From: Pseudoalteromonas espejiana DSM 9414
GTDB taxonomy: Bacteria > Pseudomonadota > Gammaproteobacteria > Enterobacterales > Alteromonadaceae
Direction: 5' to 3'
DNA length: 64,000 nucleotides
NCBI RefSeq assembly: GCF_002221525.1
Contig: NZ_CP011029.1
Coordinates: forward strand, 124,001-188,000
Both the position numbers and the translations under genes were made by a program. Of the stretch, positions 38,137-49,107 are shown piece after piece (positions within the stretch are counted from its first letter, which is position 1; each line of letters starts with the position of its first letter). The notes under the pieces are model-generated. The model searched no databases and was not told the origin of the DNA. It saw only the letters and a program-made list of their open reading frames with translations.

Positions 38137-38886
38137 ATGAAATCGTTATCTATTATTTTTGCCACGCTTATTACCACTGCAGCTCTTATTAGCTATGCAG
38201 CAGAGCAAACTCAAGACACTGAAGCTGAGCAAAAATCTGCGGAGCAGACAAATTCAGAGAAGGCCGCTGAATCTACTAAAACTAAAAACGATACGAATAC
38301 ACAAGCAAGTGACGAAAAACTCAATACGCTCGAATACAAAGAGCCTGAGCTTAAAAAGCCAATAATAGATACCACCAAACCAGACGATTCAAAAGTATTG
38401 GGTAACGAAACACCCAAACCAGTAGAAAAACCAAAAAATAAAGTAGAAAAAGCCGCCGCTGTCGCAGAAGCCGAAAAAGCAGTTACGCAAGCAAAAGAAG
38501 CACTAACCGCAAAGCAGCAAGCTAAGGCTAAGCAATCTCGCGAATCTTTAGCTGTAGTTGAGCAATTAGTAGAAGCATATAATGCACGTAATATTGAGCA
38601 ATTTCTGCGTATGTATGATGAAGATGTAGAGTTTTATATTTTCCCTAATGAGCTATTATTTAAAGGAAAAGAAAAACTAATCGCCCGTTACGGATTAATG
38701 TTTAAAAAGTTAAAGTGTATTAATAGCTCGCCTATAAAGCGCATAGTACACGGAGACATAGTAATAGATCATGAACTGTCAGAAACCTGCTCAACAGATG
38801 AAAACGTGGTTGATAAACGCTCAGAGCTTGTTTCGAGTTACCAAATAAAAGATGGAAAAATAATCCGCGTGTTATTTTTCAGATAA
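38137..38886 (+). CDS. exported NTF2-like domain protein, hypothetical
   Basis: A 249-residue protein in three parts: a signal peptide (about 1-21, ending SYAAE), a low-complexity Lys/Glu/Thr-rich linker (about 22-130) predicted to be disordered or coiled, and a C-terminal domain of about 110 residues. The latter starts with VVEQLVEAYNARNIEQFLRMYDEDVEF, the opening helix of SnoaL/NTF2-like folds. It is probably periplasmic. The precise role is unknown. It is followed 15 nt later by a small hypothetical gene, likely the same operon. Confidence 0.65.
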   Translation: MKSLSIIFATLITTAALISYAAEQTQDTEAEQKSAEQTNSEKAAESTKTKNDTNTQASDEKLNTLEYKEPELKKPIIDTTKPDDSKVLGNETPKPVEKPKNKVEKAAAVAEAEKAVTQAKEALTAKQQAKAKQSRESLAVVEQLVEAYNARNIEQFLRMYDEDVEFYIFPNELLFKGKEKLIARYGLMFKKLKCINSSPIKRIVHGDIVIDHELSETCSTDENVVDKRSELVSSYQIKDGKIIRVLFFR

Positions 38887-38901
38887 TAAGAAAGGCATAC
38901 T

Positions 38902-39222
38902 ATGCAATTACCTGACGACAAAAAAATTCGCTTAATGTACCGTGTTGAACCTGGGTGCTTAGGCCCGCAAGGCGCAGATCACATAGAAGACTTTTGTCGT
39001 TACGCTAATAAGCATATTAAATCGCCTTATTACGGCCAATTTTTGTTTTTACCACGCTTTGATAAACAAAAAGACGAGCGCCAATACAGTGTTAAAAGCC
39101 GTAACCTTTCACGTGTGCAGGCCAAAGCGTATTTAAATCATTTTGAAATAGATATAGATACCTTCGAAGAGCAACTCGACGAACTCCTCACCAAAGCCAT
39201 CGATTTATACTTTAAACGCTAA
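38902..39222 (+). CDS. conserved hypothetical protein, 106 residues
   Basis: A 106-residue soluble protein with no signal peptide and no recognised motif. It is rich in charged residues and has a Cys pair (GCLGPQGADHIEDFC) and a C-terminal helix EEQLDELLTKAIDLYF. It likely shares a transcript with the upstream NTF2-like gene. Repeat array A begins on its last bases. The function was not recognised. Confidence 0.65.
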   Translation: MQLPDDKKIRLMYRVEPGCLGPQGADHIEDFCRYANKHIKSPYYGQFLFLPRFDKQKDERQYSVKSRNLSRVQAKAYLNHFEIDIDTFEEQLDELLTKAIDLYFKR

Positions 39223-39935
39223 GATTGTATGCGTTGAGCTTGCTCATGTTAGAAGCGGAGCTTCTCATGGTTTTAGCAAAGGCGTTTAATCCCGAGGTAA
39301 AAGCGCTGCTTTTAAACGCCAGCAAGCTGCGCGTCTACAAGGCAGGGTTTAGCTCCTGCGTTAATGTTAAGATTGTAGACGTTGAGCTTGCTCACGTTAG
39401 AAGCGCAGCTTCTCATTGTTTTAGTAAAAAAGGTGTTTAATCCTGAGCTAAAAGCGCTGCTTTTAAACGCCAGCAAGCTGCGAGTTTACAGGGTAAGGTT
39501 TAGCTCCGGCTCTAATGCTAGATTGTAGACGTTGAGCTTGCTCACGTTAGAAGCGTAGCTTCTCATGGTTTTAGTAAAGGCGCTTAATCCTGAGGTAAAA
39601 GCGCAGCTTTTAAACGCCAGCAAGCTGTGCGTCTACAAGGCAGGGTTTAGCTCTTGCGCTAATGTTAAGATTGTAGACGTTGAGCTTGCTCACGTTAGAA
39701 GCGCAGCTTCTCATGGTTTTAGCTAAGGTGTTTAAGCTTAAGCCCGAGGTAAAAGTGTTGCTTTTAAACGCCAGCAAGCTGTGCGTCTACAAGGTAAGGT
39801 TTAGCTCCGGCGCTAATGTTAGATTGTTGACGTTGAGCTTGCTCACGTTAGAAGCGTAGCTTCTCATGATTTTAGTAAAGGCGCTTAATCCCGAGTTAAA
39901 AGCGCTGCTTTTAAACGTCAGTAGCTGCGCCGAAA
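39222..39935. repeat. structured tandem repeat array A, five units of about 150 nt
   Basis: Units begin at 39222, 39370, 39520, 39668 and 39821 (148, 150, 148 and 153 nt; the last is cut short). Each has a right arm TGTAGACGTTGAGCTTGCT, a hairpin AGAAGC-GCA-GCTTCT, a stem GGCGTTTAA paired with TTAAACGCC around AAAAGCGCTGCTTTT, and a left arm AGCAAGCTGTGCGTCTACA complementary to the right arm at 16 of 19 positions. No unit keeps a reading frame. It fills the gap between two convergent genes. Confidence 0.88.
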
Positions 39936-39948
39936 GAGTAAATTAAAA

Positions 39949-40827
39949 TTAACTACCCGCTACTATGGTATTAAAGCTATCGTTATCGTGAAGGCTGGCA
40001 AAGGCGCTTTCGTGTAATAACTCATTACGTAAGTTTGGCGAGTAATCTAGCGCCATTTTAATATCGGCTAGGGCATCGGCATGTTTATATGTAAGTGCGT
40101 AGGCACAGGCACGTTGCCAGTAGGCATAACCATAGTCGCTATCTATATCAATAGCCTGATTACAAAGCTCAATGGCTTTTGCCGTTTCGTTAAGTTCTAA
40201 CAATGCATCGGCTTTATAGGCAATGGCTTCTACATCTTCTGGTTTGCGTTTTAAAATTTCGTCAAATATTTCAATTTTATTTGCAAAATCACTTTCGAGA
40301 TTTGCACGCATCCATAACGAGTGCACTTCGTTGGTAACCGATATACGTTCTTGGTTACTGAGAATTTCTTCTGAGCGTACGCGTAGTTTTTCTTCAAGTA
40401 CTTTTAAGCGGTCTTCGTATTCGTCAGTGATCACACTTACGCGGGTATTTACTATGTCTTCTACTTTATTTTTAACATCGCGTAAAGAGTTCCAGCCAAC
40501 TAAAACCAAAATAGAGGCGGTGGCGGTAATAATAAAAAACACATTGTTAATTGTGTCGGTTGTGTAAATTAGCGCACGGTCAGCTGTATCTAGCTGGGCA
40601 TGTGTTACTTGTTTAGTAACATCTTCACGAAGTTGTTGCTGGTCTTGGCGAACTGCTTTTAGTTCATCAAGAATATAACGCTCTAAAAGTGGTTTATACA
40701 TGGGCTCTTTTAGTTGCTCTAGAGCTTGTTGTTGCTCGTTTTCAGAGGGAGCTACAGAGTCTTGTGCAGTTGCGGTATTTATAAGCGCAAAAAAACAAAC
40801 AAAAAGAATAGATAAGTAAAAACGCAT
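39949..40827 (-). CDS. TPR-containing membrane protein
   Basis: A 292-residue protein with a signal peptide (1-21), a Gln/Glu-rich coiled segment (30-75), a transmembrane helix around residues 93-110 (NVFFIITATASILVLVGW), a second coiled coil, and tetratricopeptide repeats over about 185-270 (AIAYKADALLELNETAKAIE, YAYWQRACAYALTYKHADAL). It probably anchors a protein-protein interaction module at the membrane. The partner is unknown. Array A lies directly beyond its stop. Confidence 0.7.
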   Translation of the reverse strand: MRFYLSILFVCFFALINTATAQDSVAPSENEQQQALEQLKEPMYKPLLERYILDELKAVRQDQQQLREDVTKQVTHAQLDTADRALIYTTDTINNVFFIITATASILVLVGWNSLRDVKNKVEDIVNTRVSVITDEYEDRLKVLEEKLRVRSEEILSNQERISVTNEVHSLWMRANLESDFANKIEIFDEILKRKPEDVEAIAYKADALLELNETAKAIELCNQAIDIDSDYGYAYWQRACAYALTYKHADALADIKMALDYSPNLRNELLHESAFASLHDNDSFNTIVAGS

Positions 40828-43599
<2,772 letters not shown>

Positions 43600-43620
43600 A
43601 TATAACTTATAAGTGTATAT

Positions 43621-43651
43621 AAAAGGGGAAGTGTAATAGCTTCCCCTTTTT
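43621..43651 (+). terminator. rho-independent terminator of katG
   Basis: AAAAGGGGAAG and CTTCCCCTTTT form an 11-bp stem around an eight-base loop, followed by more T, 20 nt after the stop. Confidence 0.88.
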
Positions 43652-43760
43652 TATAAACGCAATAAATTCCCTCACAATACATTTTTGTGCTTTTAACAAT
43701 AAAGCTACAAGCCCCCTTCATATATTTGAAAAATTCTTTTTAGTTTTTATTTTATTAACC

Positions 43761-44651
43761 CTAGGGCGTGTTGATCTTTGTTGAAAAAGTAAACGGCATA
43801 GCAACAAGGTATAATTGGTTTCGCCAAAAATCAAACATACCACCGAGAACGGATGTTGCTATGCCAAGAACAATGTTAACAGATAAACGCTGGTTAAAGC
43901 TCAAAGAATTAATGCTCAATAGTGGTCGAGTTTATAATAAATTTGACCACCGAATGACGCTAGAAGGTATTTTGTATCGAATGCGCACAGGAATTCCTTG
44001 GCGAGATTTACCACCACACTTTGGGCTTTGGAGTACTGTGTTTAGGCGCTTTAACTTATGGTCTAAGAAAGGCATTTTAAATACTATTTTTAAACATTTA
44101 GCCCTCATCACTGATTCTGAATGGCTATTCATTGATGGCAGTATTGTGCGAGCACATCAACATAGTAGTGGTGCAAAGAGCGACAAAGATGAGTCGATAG
44201 GTAAAAGTCGGGGTGGCTTTTCAACTAAGATTCATCTGGCCGTTGATAGCTATGGATACCCAGTACACTTTGAATTAACAGGTGGTCAGCGAAATGACTT
44301 TGTTATGGCAGAAAGCCTAATAAAACATTCGCCTAAAAGTGACTATGTGATTGCTGATAAGGGCTACGATAGCCAATCAATTCGTGACTATGTAACTGAG
44401 CATGGAAGTGAGCCACTAATCCCTCGGCGTAAAGATAACACCAAGAAAAACAATGATATGGATTGGGATCTATACAAGTATCGACACTTAGTTGAAAATG
44501 CGTTTGCACGAATAAAGCACTTCAGAGCAGTATCAACTCGGTACGATAAATTAGAAAGGAACTATGCATCAATGGTTTCATTAGCATTCGCTATTATGTG
44601 GTTATCGATGCATACCTGACTAAAATACAAACAAAGATCAACAACCCCTAG
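43761..44651 (+). mobile_element. IS5-family insertion sequence
   Basis: An element of about 890 nt with terminal inverted repeats. The left end CTAGGGCGTGTTGATCTTTG (from 43761) and the complement of the right end CTAGGGGTTGTTGATCTTTG (ending 44651) match at 18 of 20 positions. CTAG at each end may be the target duplication or part of the ends. It carries one intact transposase. The right end abuts a MITE-like element that shares the same terminal sequence. Confidence 0.85.
43861..44619 (+). CDS. IS5-family transposase
   Basis: A 252-residue DDE transposase. The N-terminal DUF4096-like part (DKRWLKLKELM, GILYRMRTGIPWRDLPPHFG) is followed by the catalytic core: the first Asp in FIDGSIVRAHQHSSGAK, the second in IADKGYDS, and the Glu in VENAFARIKHFRAVSTRYDK. 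It is a single uninterrupted frame, unlike the many relatives that need a frameshift. The ATG at 43861 was chosen because homologues begin with MPRTML-like sequence; a longer frame starts within the inverted repeat. It appears intact. Confidence 0.9.
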   Translation: MPRTMLTDKRWLKLKELMLNSGRVYNKFDHRMTLEGILYRMRTGIPWRDLPPHFGLWSTVFRRFNLWSKKGILNTIFKHLALITDSEWLFIDGSIVRAHQHSSGAKSDKDESIGKSRGGFSTKIHLAVDSYGYPVHFELTGGQRNDFVMAESLIKHSPKSDYVIADKGYDSQSIRDYVTEHGSEPLIPRRKDNTKKNNDMDWDLYKYRHLVENAFARIKHFRAVSTRYDKLERNYASMVSLAFAIMWLSMHT

Positions 44652-44917
44652 GGCGTGTTGAACTTTGCGGATTGAAATTTGTTCAATCTAGGGGCGATTA
44701 AATCGCGGCGCGAGGTTTGTAACCTAGTGGGCTAAGTAAAAACCGAGTAACAAAGAGTTTATTGCCCCTAGGCAGAACCCGGAGGGCAGCGCATGTTTGG
44801 CATTTATGCTGCGTTATCGCCTATTTATGGGGAGTAACCACACTTCATAGGCTCTGTCTTGCCTAAAAGCCAAACATACTGCTGCAAATTCAGCAATCAA
44901 AGATCAACACGCCCTAG
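44648..44917. mobile_element. MITE-like non-autonomous element abutting the IS
   Basis: A 270-nt sequence without a reading frame. Its ends CTAGGGCGTGTTGAACTTTG and (complement) CTAGGGCGTGTTGATCTTTG differ at one position and match the IS left end better than the IS's own right end does. ATGTTTGGC (44793-44801) and GCCAAACAT (44869-44877) form an internal stem. It looks richer in GC than its surroundings. Confidence 0.75.
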
Positions 44918-45170
44918 TAATAAAGGGTATTTAGCTAGCGCGTGTTCATTAAAATAAAGTTATCTTTAATCGCTTACAGCTATGAAAATTTTACGTTAAC
45001 AAAATTGTTCTTTATATCGTCATAACCTAGTATTAAAGATTGACACAGTACACATAAATAAAACACAATATTAACATTGGCTGTGAGGTAAAGCTTTTAT
45101 GTGTTAATAGCGTTTTATTTTACAGCACAGTGCACCTTTAGTTAGGTCTATCAAGAAGGAGGAAAACATA
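44918..45170. other. intergenic region after the MITE
   Basis: An AT-rich stretch of about 250 nt with no recognised gene. AAGGAGGA at about 45156 is an unusually strong Shine-Dalgarno for the next gene. Confidence 0.5.
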
Positions 45171-45740
45171 ATGAACAAATTACTGTTAGTTTGCACACTA
45201 TTAGTTGCAGCTTTGTACATGTTTAAAAATGATTTAACCGCCTTTGCGCAAAGCAGTTTTGCTGATTTTAGCGCCGATAACGATTTTGTAGAAATTCACT
45301 CCCCAGCAGTTGTAGATATACAAGCTAGCCCAGAGCAAATAATGGCTGTGAGTGACAGTGGTATAACGCTTACTGAGCAAATTGTAATAACACCTCAAGA
45401 AGTAGGGGCGTATTCAGAACTAAGGTCGCAAGGTGTTGCGAATGGGCTGGCAAGCCCTGTTTTAAAACATTCGGAACAAACCGTTTTAAATACGGTACAA
45501 AGCAGCTTTGCTGAAAAATCATTATTTTTATATAGTTTTGAATGCAAAAAAAACGACTGTAACGCAGGAATTGTGGCAACAGATGGACAGCCAAAGCATG
45601 AAGACATTGCGGGTGTGTTAGCGCACTTATCATCTGCTGAAGAGTTTGCTAATCACTCGGTACAGTTAGCTGGCGTTGCAGTTAATAATGATGGAATTTT
45701 ACAGTACGACCTTAATATAAAAAATAACTTGCCTGAATAA
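45171..45740 (+). CDS. hypothetical exported protein
   Basis: A 189-residue protein with an N-terminal hydrophobic segment (residues 3-18) that is either a signal peptide or an anchor. The rest is soluble, with a Cys pair in ECKKNDCNAG that could form a disulphide, consistent with a periplasmic location. No family was recognised. The ribosome binding site is near-perfect. It shares a bidirectional terminator with the convergent gene. Confidence 0.6.
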   Translation: MNKLLLVCTLLVAALYMFKNDLTAFAQSSFADFSADNDFVEIHSPAVVDIQASPEQIMAVSDSGITLTEQIVITPQEVGAYSELRSQGVANGLASPVLKHSEQTVLNTVQSSFAEKSLFLYSFECKKNDCNAGIVATDGQPKHEDIAGVLAHLSSAEEFANHSVQLAGVAVNNDGILQYDLNIKNNLPE

Positions 45741-45764
45741 ACTAAAGCGCTCATGTCAGATATT

Positions 45765-45792
45765 AAAAAAGCGGCTTGTTAGCCGCTTTTTT
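45765..45792. terminator. bidirectional terminator
   Basis: AAAAAAGCGGCT and AGCCGCTTTTTT are perfect 12-bp arms around TTGT-like loop bases. The stem serves both converging genes. Confidence 0.88.
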
Positions 45793-45795
45793 GGT

Positions 45796-47436
45796 TTAGT
45801 CTTTTGTTTGCATATTTTTAGCGCGCTGCTCTGCATCTATTAAAGCTTGTGATTTAGGGGCTTTCTTTTTTTGCTCTATAGTCGGCTTTTTATCTGAGTT
45901 GGGATCCCAGCTTTCATCGAGCGATAGGTTTGCAAAAGGGTTGTCGGACTTTGCTTCAGGCTCTTTAGCCTCATCAGTTTTGTGCTCATCTAAAGCGTGA
46001 GTACTTTGTTGGTTATTACTATTTGATGGTTTAATTTGTGAAGGCTTTTTATCAGCCCTTAAAGGAGCATCAGGATTATAAGTTCGTATTTCTGGCTCTT
46101 TAAAGCCATGCTCAGCATTAATAGTTACTTGCTCTAAGTCACTATCTTTAGGAGCTGTATCTATTTGTGTGTGTACATTAGTATCATCAACTGGGTTGCT
46201 TGGTAATTCGGTTTCTTTTAACAATACTGATTCTTGTTCTGAATTTTTAGCCTTTGGCTGCGCCGTAACATCTGATACTTTATTTTTGCGCTCACGCTTA
46301 ACTGACGGTGCGTCAGGATCAAACTCTCTAACCTCTGGCTCTGCAAACCCGTTAGCGCTTTGTATGCGTGCCAATGTATTTTTGGCCGCGGCTTCAAATT
46401 CAGCTGTGTTAGGCTCTATTATCGGCTTTTTAGACGTTTCTGATTTAGCCACCTCTTCTGTATTGTTTGCTTTTTGTTGTGTATTTAGAAGTTCAGCACT
46501 ATTTAGCTCAGCGTTTTCTGGTTTAGAGCTTTCAGGTGATTGTACGGCTAAATTTGGCTCAAGGCTATTTGACGGTTCAGGGCTATTAATAGACTCAGGG
46601 CTGTTAACATGTTCTGAGCTGGTTTGCTCTTTAATAGCTGGTGCTGAGTCAATATCCTTATTTTGAGCACTGGCTTTTGCCATATTATCAGGTTTGATTT
46701 TTGTTTTATTTGGTGTAATTGGGTTAGCCACTTGCTCTAATTTATTTTGTTTAGCGCGGCGCAAACGTATGAGCGCCATGGCGCCAACTAATATTACAAT
46801 TAGCAATAATAAACTTGGCAATAATAAAGAGCTAGGAGGCTCTACTACAGGTTTAGGAGTAACAATAGGTGTAGGCTTTGGTTTTATTGGTGTAACGGGC
46901 TGAACTTGCGCTGGAGAAGGCTCTGATGAAGCTGTTTGTACTTTAGGCTTTTCGCTCACTTCAGGAGTAAGCGTTACGGGCGTAGTATTTTGCTCGTTTA
47001 ATAGGGTTGAAGTTTCAGGCTCTGTAGCTAACGGCTCGGGTTCATTTACAGTGTTTTGCTCTGTAGGAGCACTTTCAAGCTGCAGGTTTTTTGCATTTTC
47101 AGGCAAGGTATTATTAAGCTCATTCGCTTTTTGTTCAGCAGCTTTTATTTGCTCTAACATTTGCTGCTCTTGTTCGGGTGTTAAAGCAACAGGTTGTGGC
47201 TCGTTAATAACAGGCTGTGGCTCTACAGGTTTAGGCTGAGCTTGTACTTGCTTGGGTTTGTTACAGTTTCTTTTATAATCGCGGGCTGCATTTCGGTACT
47301 TAGCACTGCTTTTATTAAAACTATACTGCTGCATTTCTTGCTTAATTAAAATACACATGGCTTCGTTATAGGCAGCACTTTGGCTGCTATAAAATAAAGC
47401 AAAGCAAAAAATAAGTTGAGAGAGTCGAATAATCAT
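45796..47436 (-). CDS. hypothetical single-span envelope protein with DPDAP repeats
   Basis: A 546-residue low-complexity protein. A signal peptide (1-22) is followed by a small Cys-containing region, a Pro/Gln/Glu-rich stretch, a transmembrane helix around residues 200-222 and a long acidic Ser/Asn/Glu-rich cytoplasmic or linker tail. The tail contains two related blocks, GFAEPEVREFDPDAPSVKRE and GFKEPEIRTYNPDAPLRADK. The layout faintly recalls FimV-like polar scaffold proteins, but no LysM domain was seen. No function is assigned. Confidence 0.6.
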   Translation of the reverse strand: MIIRLSQLIFCFALFYSSQSAAYNEAMCILIKQEMQQYSFNKSSAKYRNAARDYKRNCNKPKQVQAQPKPVEPQPVINEPQPVALTPEQEQQMLEQIKAAEQKANELNNTLPENAKNLQLESAPTEQNTVNEPEPLATEPETSTLLNEQNTTPVTLTPEVSEKPKVQTASSEPSPAQVQPVTPIKPKPTPIVTPKPVVEPPSSLLLPSLLLLIVILVGAMALIRLRRAKQNKLEQVANPITPNKTKIKPDNMAKASAQNKDIDSAPAIKEQTSSEHVNSPESINSPEPSNSLEPNLAVQSPESSKPENAELNSAELLNTQQKANNTEEVAKSETSKKPIIEPNTAEFEAAAKNTLARIQSANGFAEPEVREFDPDAPSVKRERKNKVSDVTAQPKAKNSEQESVLLKETELPSNPVDDTNVHTQIDTAPKDSDLEQVTINAEHGFKEPEIRTYNPDAPLRADKKPSQIKPSNSNNQQSTHALDEHKTDEAKEPEAKSDNPFANLSLDESWDPNSDKKPTIEQKKKAPKSQALIDAEQRAKNMQTKD

Positions 47437-47505
47437 AAAACACGGCGCTTAAGTATCAATAGTCTGATTTTAAGCGCAAAATTAAAATATATCTAGGGGC
47501 GCGAC

Positions 47506-48969
47506 TTAGTCGATCACCATTAGGCTACGGTACTCATCATAAGCAAATTGGTCTGTCATGCCACTTATGTAATCTTGAATTAGCCTGCAGCGATAATAAA
47601 ACTCGTAAGCGGCAAAGTGGTCGGGCTCCTCTTGCATGGCATCTATAGCATGTTGGTAACTGTTTAAGTGCTTTTTAGAGAGCTTTTTAACTAATCGCGA
47701 TTCAATTAATAAACGCGAGTCACCATTGAGCGCTCGTTTAAAGTCATCGCTATTTAGTGCTAACAAAGGCTTATAGCAATCAAGCAGGCCGTTAATTATT
47801 CTGTAGCCTTGCAGTTCGAGTTTTTCTACCTCTTTATGAGAAAACACATGTTTTAGTGCAACTTGTTTAAGCGTTTTAGTTACTGCGTGTAGGTGGCTGC
47901 TGTCTTCAAGCAGGGCTTGGTTAAAGTCGCCATGGTAAATAGGTTCAATGTGCTCAATAAAGCGTTTAGCGGCGTGGTTAACGAGCGGGTGGAGCAGTGC
48001 TACACGCAGGTATATAAAAAATTCACTGTTAAAATTATAGGGCTGTAAGTTTGCTCGCTCTAACGCGTAATCTACCGCTTTATCTACAAAATTAAGATGC
48101 TCTGTATCGTCTATGGTTAAGTTTATAAGTGCTTTTTTATACTCACTTTTAAGCTGTTGGCATAATAGCTCGGTGCTTATTATATCTTTTTCTACGGCGT
48201 CTTCTATGTCGGCAAGGCAATACGAAATATCGTCGGCGGCTTCCATAATATAACTTGCAGGGTGGCGGCAATACGGCTCTATGGTTAGCTCGGTTTGTAG
48301 TGCTTCTACAAAGGCTTTTTCACTGTAGTAGTAACCTACCTTTTTCATTAAGTAATTTTTGTTTTGCGGTATATCTTTTACATCAAGCCCTGCTGGGCGA
48401 GTGTATTTTAAAATGCCCGCGCTTTGGCAATAGGTTAAGTTTAGGCTAAGCAAGGAGTGAATAATACGCACGCCTTGCGCGTTACCTTCAAAGTTACATA
48501 TATCGTGTGCTAAGTGTTTAAAAATAACGCCTATGCCGGTATTTGGCTCTTGGCAACGAGGCGGGGTAACACTATGTAGGTTTTGGCTAAACCAGTTATT
48601 TATGGCGGCTTCGCCAAAGTGACCAAACGGCGGGTTGCCTATATCGTGCATTAAGCAAGCCATTTCTACTAGGCTTTCGAGCGGGCGTTCTAGCCCTTTT
48701 AAGCCATATTCGGTTTGTTGATCAAAGCTTAAATTGGCAAAAATGCGCTGTACTATAAAACGACCAACTTGTTGAACTTCTAGCGAGTGAGTAAGGCGCG
48801 AGCGCACGGCGGCATTGCGTTCTAGCGGAAAAACCTGGGTTTTTTGCTGCAACCGACGAATAGCGGCACTGTTAATTATACGTCCGCGGTCGCTTTCCAT
48901 TGCCATTTGTAAATTGGCGGTAGTGCGATACATGCGCGCTGGGGTTATTTTTTTACTAAAGTCGATCAT
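47506..48969 (-). CDS. dgt: deoxyguanosinetriphosphate triphosphohydrolase
   Basis: A 487-residue HD-domain dNTPase. RSRLTHSLEVQQVG and the metal-binding MHDIGNPPFGHFGEAA near residue 110 are the classic Dgt segments, and YCLADIEDAVE follows in the helical core. It hydrolyses dGTP to deoxyguanosine and triphosphate; related enzymes can limit phage growth, but nothing here ties it to defence. GGAGAGA precedes the start. It appears to be transcribed alone. Confidence 0.92.
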   Translation of the reverse strand: MIDFSKKITPARMYRTTANLQMAMESDRGRIINSAAIRRLQQKTQVFPLERNAAVRSRLTHSLEVQQVGRFIVQRIFANLSFDQQTEYGLKGLERPLESLVEMACLMHDIGNPPFGHFGEAAINNWFSQNLHSVTPPRCQEPNTGIGVIFKHLAHDICNFEGNAQGVRIIHSLLSLNLTYCQSAGILKYTRPAGLDVKDIPQNKNYLMKKVGYYYSEKAFVEALQTELTIEPYCRHPASYIMEAADDISYCLADIEDAVEKDIISTELLCQQLKSEYKKALINLTIDDTEHLNFVDKAVDYALERANLQPYNFNSEFFIYLRVALLHPLVNHAAKRFIEHIEPIYHGDFNQALLEDSSHLHAVTKTLKQVALKHVFSHKEVEKLELQGYRIINGLLDCYKPLLALNSDDFKRALNGDSRLLIESRLVKKLSKKHLNSYQHAIDAMQEEPDHFAAYEFYYRCRLIQDYISGMTDQFAYDEYRSLMVID

Positions 48970-49107
48970 TATCTCTCCGTGGTTTCATTGCGCGCAGCGT
49001 CATTAATAATTAATAAACTGAGGTTAATCTATCAGTTTGTATCATAAAGTAACAACTTGCTTTAAAATAATTTTTTTAGCAATAAGTGCATTTTTAAGGT
49101 TGTAATA

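Noticed and set aside
39225..39440. Open frame of 71 codons inside array A
   Set aside because: It runs through repeat units, is not preserved from unit to unit and lacks a ribosome binding site.
39222..39935. Integron attC (gene cassette) array
   Set aside because: The arms do not contain the GTTRRRY/RYYYAAC core sites, no cassette genes lie between the units, and no integrase is present.
46169..46666. 165-codon frame opposite the low-complexity envelope gene
   Set aside because: A Ser/Leu-rich shadow of the Glu/Lys/Ser codons on the true strand, with no start signal.
47506..48969. Phage-defence island around the dGTPase
   Set aside because: The dGTPase is of the housekeeping Dgt type and no other defence gene lies nearby.
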